NCBI GenBank assembly: GCA_905215275.1 | Contig: CAJMPE010000027.1 | Coordinates: 1-14,947 of the forward strand | Source: an uncultured bacterium | GTDB lineage: Bacteria > Actinomycetota > Coriobacteriia > Coriobacteriales > Coriobacteriaceae | Direction: 5' to 3' | Length of the DNA: 14,947 nt | Part shown: positions 6,221 through 13,042 of the stretch, in pieces | Layout of the letters: each line of letters opens with the position of its first letter | Position numbering within the stretch: position 1 is the first letter of the stretch | Position numbers and translations under genes: made by a program | Notes under the pieces: generated by a model | Database searches by the model: none | Told to the model about the DNA's origin: nothing | The model's input: the letters and a program-made list of their open reading frames with translations, nothing else

Positions 6221-7498
6221 CTACATCACGGCGCGCAGCTCAAACCGGTCGCCATTAATGCGGAACTGGCAGTTGCCGTTCATGCGCTCGACGGCAAGCA
6301 TAATGCTCTTGGTGCCAAAGCCGTGCCCAGTGTGCTGAGCCACGGGCATGCCATCGACCATGTGCGGCGCACGGCCAAACGTGTTGGAAACCAGCAGTAG
6401 AAGATGACCGTCTTCGTAGCGAAGGTCCAGGTCGACAAACCGCTTGCCCTCGGGGGCGGCGCTCGCCGCGGCGATGGCATTGTCCAGGGCGTTCGATACC
6501 ACACTGAACAGATCGACATCGCCCACGTGGACGGTTTCGGGTACGGTGGCGCGCAGGTCGGCGGTGATGCCGTGCGCGTTGATGTCCGCGGAAAGCGACG
6601 AGAGCGCAATGTTGACCGTTTCGTTGGCGCAGTAGCGGCGCACGGCGGTGCGGTCGTTGGTCTCGCAGAGCGCGTCGATGCGCTCGAGTGCCTCATCGGT
6701 GTGACCCTCTTCGATCAGGGCCGCTAGACCGCGCAGGTAGTGGCGCATGTCGTGACGGAGAACCGAGAGCTCGCGTCCGGACTGGCGCCAGGCTTCGAGC
6801 TCTTTGATGGCCGCGCTGTCGCGGGTCGCGAGCATCCAGCGCTCGCGCTCGGCGATTTCCTTTGCCTCGTATTCGCGAAGGTAGACGGCAAGAAACATAA
6901 GGTAGAAGGCGCAGAGGGCGAACGCCAAAAACTCAACGGTTACCACCGAGCCCGAGTGGAAGAGCGTGGTATAGACGTTGGTGGCGTAGTCGAAGATGTA
7001 GTAGACGAGCGGCAGGATGAGCAGAATCTCCAGCTCGGTGGGGCTTTTGATCGCCAGGCGGGGGCCAATCTCGCTTGCCCAATGCAACAAGACGGCAAAG
7101 ACGCCGAGCGTGGTAATGATGCGCGCCGTGTAGTACGCGACCTGCGAATCGGTGGCGGCGAATGCGGCGATGCCCACCCAGTTGCTAAACTGGCAGCTCA
7201 GGTAGGCACTGGTAACGCCCAGGATGGAGAGCAGCGGACTCAGGCGATAGCGTACGCACAAGTAGACGACAAGCGGCAGATGCACGACGAGTGGATAGGC
7301 CTGTCGGGCAAACAGCTCACCACCGACGAGGTTGGCAATCGCAAAAGCGGTGCCGGTTACGGCGCCGACCCCCACCAGTTCGAGCGAATGGCGGCGGCTG
7401 ATCTCGACACCGCACAGCGCCGCCGAGGCAAAGACGCCAAAGAGCAACGTCGTCGCATGGTGGATTGCCCAAAGTACCAGTTCTGCCGAGGAAAGCAT
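6221..7498 (-). CDS. GHKL-type sensor histidine kinase (AgrC-like), seven predicted membrane helices
   Basis: 425 aa. About seven hydrophobic segments fill residues 7-207, forming a membrane sensor with almost no extracellular domain, as in AgrC/ComD peptide sensors. A charged helical linker (210-243) leads to the phosphoacceptor helix LRHDMRHYLRGL with His249. This RHDxRHxL box is the HPK10-type motif. The ATPase part shows the N box SNALDNAIAAA (335-345) and the G box GHGFGTKSI (392-400). The D box normally found between them is not obvious, as is usual in this subfamily. The start ATG at 7496-7498 overlaps the response regulator stop by one base (TGATG), so the kinase is second in a coupled pair. 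No agrB/agrD-type signal genes are near, so the ligand is unknown. Confidence 0.93.
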   Translation of the reverse strand: MLSSAELVLWAIHHATTLLFGVFASAALCGVEISRRHSLELVGVGAVTGTAFAIANLVGGELFARQAYPLVVHLPLVVYLCVRYRLSPLLSILGVTSAYLSCQFSNWVGIAAFAATDSQVAYYTARIITTLGVFAVLLHWASEIGPRLAIKSPTELEILLILPLVYYIFDYATNVYTTLFHSGSVVTVEFLAFALCAFYLMFLAVYLREYEAKEIAERERWMLATRDSAAIKELEAWRQSGRELSVLRHDMRHYLRGLAALIEEGHTDEALERIDALCETNDRTAVRRYCANETVNIALSSLSADINAHGITADLRATVPETVHVGDVDLFSVVSNALDNAIAAASAAPEGKRFVDLDLRYEDGHLLLLVSNTFGRAPHMVDGMPVAQHTGHGFGTKSIMLAVERMNGNCQFRINGDRFELRAVM

Positions 7499-8220
7499 CA
7501 GCGTCTCCCGCCCTCGAACCGCACCGCAAAGTAGGCGTCTTGGAATCCCTGCTTGCAGCTGCGTGCGAGCGGTATGCACGCGCCCGAGCGCATGACGATT
7601 TCCGTGCGGTTAAAGTGGTCGATATTGCGCAGATTGACCTGGTAGCTGCGGTGGCACTTAAAGAAGGTCGCGTTTTGGGCCAGTCGGTCCTCGATGCTGC
7701 GGAACGGCTCGAGCGCCTCGATATCGCGGCCGTCGCGCAGGTGGAAGACCACGTGCTTGTTGCGAGCCTCGGCATATTCGATATCGGATAGGCGCAGGGC
7801 ATGGTAGCCAAAGGACGTTTTGATGACGAGCTCGTCGGTCGCTGCCGGACGCAGGCTCGATAGCTCGTCGAGCAGTTGTGCCAAGCGCTCGTAGGTCACG
7901 GGTTTGAGCAGGTAGTCGAAGGCGCGGACCTCGTAGGACTCAAGCGCGAACTCGGGCGATGAGGTCAGAAACACCAAGTGCACGGCGGTATCGGATTGGC
8001 GCAGCTCCCGCGCGGTGTCCATGCCGTTGACGAGCGGCATGATCATGTCGAGCAGAATGATGTCGGCACGCGATGCAGCATGGCGGGCCAGCAAGTCCTC
8101 GCCGCGCGTGACAAGCGCAACGTCGACTGCCGTACCCGTCTCGGTCGACCAGCGGTCGATCATCCGGTGCAGTCTATCTAGAAAAGCGACGTCGTCGTCG
8201 CAGGCGATAATCTTGAGCAT
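7498..8220 (-). CDS. LytTR-family response regulator (AgrA/LytR type)
   Basis: 240 aa. The receiver domain spans 1-120: acidic cluster CDDD (Asp8-10), phosphoacceptor Asp58 in IILLDMIMP, Thr86 in VFLTSS and Lys106 in LLKPVTY. The LytTR DNA-binding domain spans about 135-230, with IEYAEARNKHVVFHL, the FFKCHRSYQVNLRNIDHF core and the IPLARSCKQGF end. The core matches the family's F-xx-x-HRSYLVN signature. It should be phosphorylated by the kinase encoded just downstream and activate genes from direct-repeat sites. The ATG at 8218-8220 is preceded by a G-rich run (AGGGGGG) rather than a typical Shine-Dalgarno. An 11-residue upstream extension is unconserved. Targets are not evident in the window. 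Confidence 0.94.
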   Translation of the reverse strand: MLKIIACDDDVAFLDRLHRMIDRWSTETGTAVDVALVTRGEDLLARHAASRADIILLDMIMPLVNGMDTARELRQSDTAVHLVFLTSSPEFALESYEVRAFDYLLKPVTYERLAQLLDELSSLRPAATDELVIKTSFGYHALRLSDIEYAEARNKHVVFHLRDGRDIEALEPFRSIEDRLAQNATFFKCHRSYQVNLRNIDHFNRTEIVMRSGACIPLARSCKQGFQDAYFAVRFEGGRR

Positions 8221-8397
8221 TCGGGCCCCCCTAGTAGTTCGATTTTGCCACATTGGGTGCGCGCCGCCCGCGGAGGAACACCCCGTTTGCGCCCCACGGT
8301 GCGCAACTCGCGCCGAGCGGTATTGCGGTGGCGAAAGATGCCTCCTGCGCTATCGAAGGCTCGACTATCCTCAGCTTGCCAGTTCGAAAATGGACCC
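8221..8397. other. Divergent intergenic region between the two-component system and the nad operon
   Basis: 177 bases without a credible gene. It should hold the promoter of the response regulator on the minus strand, but I could not find a convincing -10/-35 pair. A small inverted repeat, TTGCGC/GCGCAA (8287-8306, 8-base spacer), is the only structure. No LytTR-type direct repeat was recognised. Confidence 0.4.
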
Positions 8398-8427
8398 GCC
8401 CCAAGATTGAATCTTTATTCCAACTTT

Positions 8428-8471
8428 ACACCTGGCTTTACAGCTGTCTTGTCAGCTGTAAAGCCAGGTGT
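8428..8471. promoter_or_regulatory. Candidate NiaR operator, perfect 19-bp inverted repeat
   Basis: ACACCTGGCTTTACAGCTG at 8428-8446 is repeated as an exact reverse complement at 8453-8471, with the 6-base spacer TCTTGT. Each arm contains two related half-sites (ACACCTG and ACAGCTG), 12 bases apart, so up to two dimers could bind. The repeat overlaps the -35 box and fills the spacer of the nadA promoter, where bound repressor would block RNA polymerase. NiaR (YrxA) is encoded by the last gene of this operon, which makes it the natural ligand. I infer this from position and symmetry. As RNA the repeat could fold into a strong hairpin, but most of it lies upstream of the predicted transcription start. 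Confidence 0.8.
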
Positions 8472-8477
8472 CATACT
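8449..8477 (+). promoter_or_regulatory. nadA operon promoter
   Basis: TTGTCA (8449-8454) and CATACT (8472-8477) are separated by 17 bases and match the sigma-70 consensus at five of six and four of six positions. Transcription would start near 8484, leaving a leader of about 29 bases before the nadA ATG. The operator overlaps both the -35 and the spacer. Confidence 0.7.
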
Positions 8478-8512
8478 AAAGCCCCAAGATTCGCCAAAAG
8501 AGAGGGGCCTTG

Positions 8513-9538
8513 ATGGCACAGAGCGCGAACATGGATGCATCGGAGCTTGCACGCGATATCGCGGCCGGCCTGGCATCGGCAACGACGGCAACGGAGCGCG
8601 CGGCGCTGGTACCCGCAGAGCTCGTCGAGGCCATTCATCAGCTAAAAACCCAACGTGACGCAGTGATCCTGGCGCACTATTATGTGGCGCCCGAGGTCCA
8701 AGCCGTTGCCGATTACGTCGGCGACAGCTTCTACCTGGCAAAGCTCGCCAAGAGTCTGCCGCAGCAGACTATCGTGCTGTGCGGCGTGGAGTTTATGGGC
8801 GAGAGCGCCAAGCTGCTCAATCCCACCAAGACCGTGCTGCTGCCCGAGCCGGGCGCGGACTGTCCCATGGCGCACATGGTCAAGCGCGAGACGGTCGACG
8901 CGGCGCGCGCCGAGTATGGCGACGACCTGGCCGTGGTGTGCTACGTTAACTCGACGGTCGAGATCAAGAGCTGGAGTGATGTGTGCGTTACCAGCTCTAA
9001 CGCCGTCAAGATCGTCTCCGAGCTGCCGCAGCAGCACATCTTGTTCATTCCCGACCAGAACCTGGGCCGCTTTGTGGCCGAGCAGGTGCCCCAAAAGCAC
9101 GTCATCCTCAACAACGGCTACTGCCCGCGTCATCACATCATCACCGTCGAGCAGATCGTTGACGCGCAGGAGGCACATCCCGATGCGCTCGTACTGGCGC
9201 ACCCCGAGTGCAAGGCCGACGTCCTGGCCGAGACCGACTACATCGGCTCCACTGCCGGCATCATCAAGTATGCCGAGGAGTCGGACGCCAGCGAGTTCAT
9301 CATCGTGACGGTCCGCGGCGTGCTCTACGAGCTCGAGCGCCGCTGCCAGGGCACCGGTAAGAAGTTCTACTTCCCCGCGGTGCAGCCCACCTGCGTCAAC
9401 ATGGATCTCATCACGCTCGAAAAGCTCGTGCACTGCCTGGAGACGGGCGAGGGCGAGGTGCAGATTGGCGTGTCGGACGAGGCAGCCGATCAGGCCAAGC
9501 TCACGCTCGACCGCATGCTCGAGTACGCGGCGCGCTAG
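8513..9538 (+). CDS. nadA: Quinolinate synthase A
   Basis: 341 aa. NadA condenses iminoaspartate (from NadB) with dihydroxyacetone phosphate to make quinolinate, using an oxygen-sensitive [4Fe-4S] cluster. The three cluster cysteines are visible: Cys90 in VLCGVEFMGESAK, Cys233 in AHPECKADV and Cys294 in VQPTCVNMDLI. Other signatures are VILAHYYVAPEVQAVADYVGDS at the N-terminus (in two runs), STVEIKSWSDVCVTSSNA, FIPDQNLGRFVA and YIGSTAGIIKY. I chose ATG 8513-8515 because AGAGGGG lies 5-6 bases upstream; the TTG just before it is too close. This is the three-domain type of NadA typical of Gram-positive bacteria. It is the first gene of the nadA-nadB-nadC-niaR operon. Confidence 0.97.
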   Translation: MAQSANMDASELARDIAAGLASATTATERAALVPAELVEAIHQLKTQRDAVILAHYYVAPEVQAVADYVGDSFYLAKLAKSLPQQTIVLCGVEFMGESAKLLNPTKTVLLPEPGADCPMAHMVKRETVDAARAEYGDDLAVVCYVNSTVEIKSWSDVCVTSSNAVKIVSELPQQHILFIPDQNLGRFVAEQVPQKHVILNNGYCPRHHIITVEQIVDAQEAHPDALVLAHPECKADVLAETDYIGSTAGIIKYAEESDASEFIIVTVRGVLYELERRCQGTGKKFYFPAVQPTCVNMDLITLEKLVHCLETGEGEVQIGVSDEAADQAKLTLDRMLEYAAR

Positions 9539-9542
9539 AACG

Positions 9543-9575
9543 ATGTGACATGAGGGGCGGTCCCTTATGCCACAT
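9543..9575 (+). repeat. Strong hairpin between nadA and nadB
   Basis: ATGTG-A-CATGAGGG pairs with CCCTTATG-C-CACAT around a GCGGT loop: 13 pairs, one G-U wobble and one A/C mismatch. It begins 4 bases after the nadA stop and ends 19 bases before the nadB start. No T-run follows, so it is not a terminator. It may protect the nadA 3' end or set the nadA:nadB ratio. The form is also typical of dispersed REP-like elements. Confidence 0.6.
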
Positions 9576-9594
9576 TACAAGGGAGAGGATTCCT

Positions 9595-10971
9595 GTGGAA
9601 ACCAAACAATACCCCGATATGGAGTGTGACGTCGTCATTGCCGGTTGCGGCGTGGCGGGCCTGTATGCGGCTCTCAATCTGCCGACGAGCACGCGCGTAA
9701 TCATGCTCTCCAAGGGTGCCATCGACGAGTGCGATTCGATGCTCGCGCAGGGCGGCATCTGCGTACTGCCCGAGGGCTCTGACTACGATGCCTTCTTTGA
9801 GGACACCATGCATGCCGGCCACTACGAGAACCGCCGCGAGAGCGTTGACATCATGATTCGCTCGAGCCGCTCGGTCATCAACGACCTGCTGGCCATGGGC
9901 GTGGATTTTGAGCGCAAGGCCGACGGCAGCCTCGACTTTACCCGCGAGGGCGCGCACAGCCGCCCGCGCATTGCCTTCCATGCCGATATTACGGGCAAGG
10001 AGATTACGACCAAGCTGCTCCAGGCTGTCCGTAAGCTGGACAACGTGCAGATTCTCGAACACGTTGCCATGACCGACATCCTGACCGCCGAGCGCGATGG
10101 CGCCACGGTGTGTACCGGCGTCGTCGCCGTCGCCGTGGACGAGAACGATTCAGCTCGCCCCGCCGACGAGCTGGCAAATGCCGCTGAGGACGTGCATGCC
10201 GGTAAGCCGTTTAAGATCCATGCCCGCCATACGCTGTGGGCAACGGGCGGTATCGGTGGCGTGTACGACCACTCGACTAACTACCCGCAGCTCACCGGTG
10301 ACGCTTGCTACATTGCTCAGGAGCACGGCATCACGATGGAGCACCTGGACTACGTGCAGATCCACCCCACGGGCCTGTTCTCGCCGCAGCCGGGTCGCAC
10401 GTTCCTGATTAGCGAGAGCTGCCGCGGCGAGGGCGCGATTTTGCTCAATGCCGCCGGCGAGCGTTTTACCGACGAGTTGCAGCCGCGCGACGTTGTCGCC
10501 GCCGCCATCCGCGAGCAGATGAAGCAGGACGGCACCGAGCACGAGTGGCTGAGCTTTGCCCCCGTCGAGCGCGATGTGGTGACCGGGCACTTTACCAATA
10601 TCCGCGCGCGCTGCCTGGAGGACGGCCGCGATATTTTGGACGAGCCCATTCCCGTTACGCCCACGCAGCACTACTTTATGGGCGGCGTATGGGTCGACAA
10701 GGACGGCCGCACCTCGATGCCCGAGCTCTACGCCGCCGGCGAGACGGCCTGCAACGGCGTGCACGGCAAGAACCGCCTTGCTTCTAACAGCCTGCTCGAG
10801 TCTCTGGTTTGGGGCCGCCGCGCCGCGTGGTACATGCGCACCGGCGAGTCGCTGGCCGTGGAGCAGTCCGGTGAGCCCGCGCTTGACGGGCGTCACCGCG
10901 CCCTGAGCGCCGACCCCCTGGCAATCGATGATTTGGCCCGTGCCGCCGGCACGCAGGCCGTGGAGGAGTAG
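9595..10971 (+). CDS. nadB: L-aspartate oxidase, short form
   Basis: 458 aa. NadB is an FAD enzyme that oxidises L-aspartate to iminoaspartate for NadA; in anaerobes it can pass electrons to fumarate instead of oxygen. The N-terminal FAD motif VVIAGCGVAGLYAA (13-26) is clear. Further conserved stretches are SMLAQGGICV, HSRPRIAFHADITGKEI, LWATGGIGGVY, HPTGLFSP, FLISESCRGEGAIL, TQHYFMGGVWVD and GKNRLASNSLLESLVWGRRA (391-410). The residues equivalent to the catalytic His and Arg residues of E. coli NadB are in place. Only about 60 residues follow the last motif, against roughly 150 in the 540-aa E. coli enzyme, so most of the C-terminal helical domain is missing. The GTG start at 9595 is supported by GGGAGAGG 6 bases upstream. 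nadC follows after 3 bases. Confidence 0.95.
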   Translation: METKQYPDMECDVVIAGCGVAGLYAALNLPTSTRVIMLSKGAIDECDSMLAQGGICVLPEGSDYDAFFEDTMHAGHYENRRESVDIMIRSSRSVINDLLAMGVDFERKADGSLDFTREGAHSRPRIAFHADITGKEITTKLLQAVRKLDNVQILEHVAMTDILTAERDGATVCTGVVAVAVDENDSARPADELANAAEDVHAGKPFKIHARHTLWATGGIGGVYDHSTNYPQLTGDACYIAQEHGITMEHLDYVQIHPTGLFSPQPGRTFLISESCRGEGAILLNAAGERFTDELQPRDVVAAAIREQMKQDGTEHEWLSFAPVERDVVTGHFTNIRARCLEDGRDILDEPIPVTPTQHYFMGGVWVDKDGRTSMPELYAAGETACNGVHGKNRLASNSLLESLVWGRRAAWYMRTGESLAVEQSGEPALDGRHRALSADPLAIDDLARAAGTQAVEE

Positions 10972-10974
10972 ACC

Positions 10975-11835
10975 ATGAATCCCATTACCATGAAGCTCGT
11001 CGTCGATGATCTGATTTTGCAGGCTCTGCGCGAGGACATCACGTTTGAGGACGTGAGTACGGCGAGCGTGTGCCCCACGGCGCGCCCCGCTACCGTTGAG
11101 CTCATCGCCAAGGCCGACGGCATTATCGCCGGCCTGGACGTATTCGCCCGCACCTTTGAGCTGCTGGATCCGCAGAGCTCCGTGTTGTTCGATGTCTCGG
11201 ATGGCGACGAGGTGCACGCCGGCGATCACGTGGGCCAGGTGCGCGGCGACGCGCGCGTGCTGCTTTCGGGCGAGCGCGTGGCGCTCAACTACCTGCAGCG
11301 CATGAGCGGTATCGCTACTTACACGCATCGGATGGCGGCTGCGCTCGTGGGCACCAAGACCGTGCTTGTCGACACGCGCAAGACCACGCCGGGCATGCGC
11401 GTGTTTGAGAAGGCGGCGGTCGAGATCGGCGGCGGCAGCAACCACCGCTACAACCTGTCGACGGCTGTCATGCTCAAGGACAACCACATCGATGCCGCCG
11501 GTGGCGTGACGCGTGCGATCGAGATGGCGCGCGCCCATGCATCGTTTACCACGACGGTCGAGATCGAGTGCGAGAACCTGGACATGGTGCGCGAGGCCGT
11601 GGAGGCCGGCGCCGATATCATCATGTTCGACAACATGACCCACGACGACATGGCCGCCGCTATCGAGCTTATCGCCGGTCGCGCCAAGACCGAGTGCTCG
11701 GGCAATGTGGACGCCAGCAATATCCGCGCGCTTGCCGACCTGGGCGTTGACTTTATCAGCTCGGGGGCGCTGACGCATTCTGCGCCGATTCTCGACCTCT
11801 CGCTCAAGCACCTGCGTCTGCTGGACGGTAAATAA
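10975..11835 (+). CDS. nadC: Nicotinate-nucleotide pyrophosphorylase (quinolinate phosphoribosyltransferase)
   Basis: 286 aa, normal length. NadC converts quinolinate and PRPP to nicotinate mononucleotide, CO2 and pyrophosphate, the step that feeds de novo quinolinate into the NAD pathway. Active-site stretches in order: SGERVALNYLQRMSGIAT (98-115), DTRKTTPGMR (133-142), GGGSNHRYNL (152-161), KDNH (168-171), VEIECEN (195-201), MFDN (217-220), SGNV (242-245) and SSGALTHS (262-269). It starts 3 bases after the nadB stop; GGAGGAG at the end of nadB is the ribosome binding site. Its own stop overlaps the niaR start (TAATG). The tight spacing indicates a single transcript. Confidence 0.97.
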   Translation: MNPITMKLVVDDLILQALREDITFEDVSTASVCPTARPATVELIAKADGIIAGLDVFARTFELLDPQSSVLFDVSDGDEVHAGDHVGQVRGDARVLLSGERVALNYLQRMSGIATYTHRMAAALVGTKTVLVDTRKTTPGMRVFEKAAVEIGGGSNHRYNLSTAVMLKDNHIDAAGGVTRAIEMARAHASFTTTVEIECENLDMVREAVEAGADIIMFDNMTHDDMAAAIELIAGRAKTECSGNVDASNIRALADLGVDFISSGALTHSAPILDLSLKHLRLLDGK

Positions 11836-12380
11836 TGGACGCCCGCGAGCGTCGCCGTGCCATCATGGCCGTGCTCGAGAGCGCCAAAGATCCTGTCTCG
11901 GGCAGTGCGCTTGCCCGCGAGGTGGGCGTGAGCCGTCAGGTCGTGGTGCAGGACATCGCCCTGCTGCGCGCCGACGGGCACGATATCGTCGCCACCAATC
12001 GCGGCTATGTACTACAGGAGGCGGCGAGCAGCCCGGCTGTGCCCACGCGTCTGGTCAAGGTTCGCCACGGCGTGGAGCAAGCGGGCGATGAGCTCACGAG
12101 CATCGTCGACGCGGGCGGCGCCGTGCTCAACGTGATCGTCAACCACCGCGTGTACGGCAAGATCACGGCCGACCTGGACATCCGCAATCGTCGCGATGTT
12201 GAGCGCTACCTGCACGATATCGAGAGCGGTAAGAGCTTTCCGCTGCTGACGGTAACCAGCGGCTATCACTTCCACCGCATTGCGGCAGAAGACGAGCAAA
12301 CCCTCGACGAGATCGAGGCCATGCTCAAGGAGAAGGGCTATCTGGCAGACCTAATGCCCTACGAAGATGACCTGTCCTAG
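11835..12380 (+). CDS. niaR: NiaR (YrxA), 3H-domain repressor of NAD synthesis genes
   Basis: 181 aa. An HTH_11 winged helix lies at about 5-60 (ALAREVGVSRQVVVQDIALL, typical of BirA-like N-termini) and a 3H domain at about 72-170. The metal site described for the Thermotoga 3H protein is conserved: His78, Glu86, His145 and His147 (SGYHFHRI). His104 of VNHRVYG is the remaining family histidine. NiaR represses nad and niacin uptake genes when nicotinic acid is plentiful. The ATG overlaps the nadC stop by one base. As the last gene of the operon behind a palindromic operator, it should repress its own synthesis together with nadABC. The strong terminator follows 13 bases after the stop. Confidence 0.95.
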   Translation: MDARERRRAIMAVLESAKDPVSGSALAREVGVSRQVVVQDIALLRADGHDIVATNRGYVLQEAASSPAVPTRLVKVRHGVEQAGDELTSIVDAGGAVLNVIVNHRVYGKITADLDIRNRRDVERYLHDIESGKSFPLLTVTSGYHFHRIAAEDEQTLDEIEAMLKEKGYLADLMPYEDDLS

Positions 12381-12393
12381 TAACGACGAATGC

Positions 12394-12433
12394 AAAAGGA
12401 GGCCTCCGCGGCGATGCGGAGGCCTCCTTTTTT
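12394..12433. terminator. Bidirectional terminator between niaR and the ferredoxin gene
   Basis: AAAAGGAGGCCTCCGC (12394-12409) pairs perfectly with GCGGAGGCCTCCTTTT (12416-12431) around the loop GGCGAT. Six T residues end the plus-strand hairpin and four T residues end it on the minus strand. It can stop both the nadA-niaR transcript and the convergent ferredoxin transcript. Confidence 0.95.
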
Positions 12434-12462
12434 GTGCACGGTGTACTTGTGAGTGTGCAAGT

Positions 12463-12471
12463 GGGGGGGGG
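12463..12471 (+). repeat. Nine-base G tract
   Basis: An uninterrupted run of nine G on the plus strand lies just past the ferredoxin stop codon, in its 3' untranslated region. It is outside any gene and 60 or more bases from any promoter seen, so a phase-variable role is unlikely. Confidence 0.6.
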
Positions 12472-12474
12472 TTG

Positions 12475-12660
12475 TTACTCCTCGACGATCTCGGTGATCG
12501 CGCCGGCGGGGCAAGCGTCCTGGCAAGCGCCACAGGCGACGCAGGAATCCTCGTCAGCGACGGTAGCGACGTCCTGGAGCTCCAGAACGCCAGCGGGGCA
12601 GGAGTCGACGCAAACGCCACAAGCGATGCACTCGTCGGCATCAATTACGGGATGAGCCAT
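12475..12660 (-). CDS. 2[4Fe-4S] ferredoxin, clostridial type
   Basis: 61 aa. Two full cluster-binding motifs are visible, CIACGVCVDSCPAGV and CVACGACQDACPAGA, each C-xx-C-xx-C-xxx-C-P. Together they bind two low-potential [4Fe-4S] clusters. The sequence between them is short and acidic, as in classic bacterial ferredoxins. It is a soluble electron carrier, plausibly for pyruvate:ferredoxin oxidoreductase or hydrogenase in an anaerobe. The start is the ATG at 12658-12660 (MAHPVIDADEC), with GAGAGG about 8 bases upstream. A 22-residue upstream extension is leader DNA with promoter and hairpin. The gene is monocistronic, with the promoter at 12722-12749 and the shared terminator at 12394-12433. 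Confidence 0.96.
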   Translation of the reverse strand: MAHPVIDADECIACGVCVDSCPAGVLELQDVATVADEDSCVACGACQDACPAGAITEIVEE

Positions 12661-12679
12661 GGTAGTTTCCTCTCTGTTG

Positions 12680-12707
12680 ACCGACGCTACAGGCGATGCG
12701 CGTCGGT
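12680..12707 (-). repeat. Inverted repeat in the ferredoxin 5' leader
   Basis: ACCGACGC and GCGTCGGT are perfect 8-bp arms around a 12-base loop, between the predicted transcription start (about 12715) and the ribosome binding site. As RNA it forms a hairpin at the very 5' end, which commonly protects short, highly expressed messages. A DNA-binding role is also possible. Confidence 0.5.
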
Positions 12708-12721
12708 TTGATTCGGGCAAA

Positions 12722-12749
12722 AACATACCACGGGAGCGACCGTTTGCAA
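12722..12749 (-). promoter_or_regulatory. Probable ferredoxin promoter
   Basis: On the minus strand, TTGCAA (12744-12749) and TATGTT (12722-12727) are 16 bases apart, a fair sigma-70 match. Transcription would begin near 12715, about 55 bases before the ATG. Confidence 0.5.
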
Positions 12750-12870
12750 TACCCTCTGACCGGCATCTTCATACCGTTCGCCGAGTATGCCGCGGCTTAC
12801 TAAAAAACATGCAGGTGAGGCCGTTGAGCTGCGCAAATGTTAGCTATAGGTGACTTGAAATATAGGGCGA

Positions 12871-12997
12871 TTGAGCGTGCTTGCGGAAAGGGCATCCCGT
12901 TATTTGGCCGAAAACCGGGTCGCAGTTTCCGGTTGGGCCCGCTAGAGGAAACTGCGACCCGGAATCCACGCTCAAACCGGGATGAACTTTCCGCAAG
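12871..12997. repeat. 51-nt inverted duplication (REP/MITE-like palindromic element)
   Basis: Two 51-base arms, 12880-12930 and 12947-12997, are inverted copies matching at about 39 of 51 positions around a 16-base spacer. The inner 16 bases of each arm match perfectly (CCGGGTCGCAGTTTCC). The outer 20 match except for two bases (CTTGCGGAAAG-nn-CATCCCG). The middle 15 differ almost completely. The 9-mer TTGAGCGTG flanks the left arm (12871-12879) and recurs reversed inside the right arm's variable middle (12967-12975), giving an alternative pairing. No coding potential. It could be a dispersed palindromic repeat, a structured RNA or an mRNA-protecting element. Confidence 0.75.
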
Positions 12998-13042
12998 TCG
13001 GCCCCCAGGCACCCCCGGACGCAAACCTCAGCCATCTCTACA

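Larger units (their letters stand above)
8398..8491. repeat. 11-bp direct repeats bracketing the nadA operator
   Basis: GCCCCAAGATT occurs at 8398-8408 and again at 8481-8491, 83 bases apart. The two copies sit almost symmetrically around the large inverted repeat at 8428-8471. The first copy also forms part of the palindrome AAGATT-G-AATCTT (8403-8415). This could be a local duplication or the target duplication of an inserted palindromic element. Confidence 0.55.

Noticed and set aside
8398..8491. Insertion sequence or MITE around the nadA operator
   Set aside because: The sequences just inside the 11-bp direct repeats are not inverted repeats of each other and no transposase is present. 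Kept only as a speculative finding.
8253..8513. Plus-strand frame in the nadA upstream region
   Set aside because: It runs through the operator and promoter, has no conserved motif and lacks a ribosome binding site.
10150..11811. 553-aa minus-strand open frame opposite nadB-nadC
   Set aside because: Typical antisense shadow in high-GC DNA; both plus-strand genes are certain.
12463..12471. Phase-variable G tract
   Set aside because: It lies in the ferredoxin 3' untranslated region, outside any coding frame or promoter.
12871..12997. CRISPR repeat or tRNA gene
   Set aside because: There is one inverted pair, not regularly spaced direct repeats, and no cloverleaf or CCA-compatible end.
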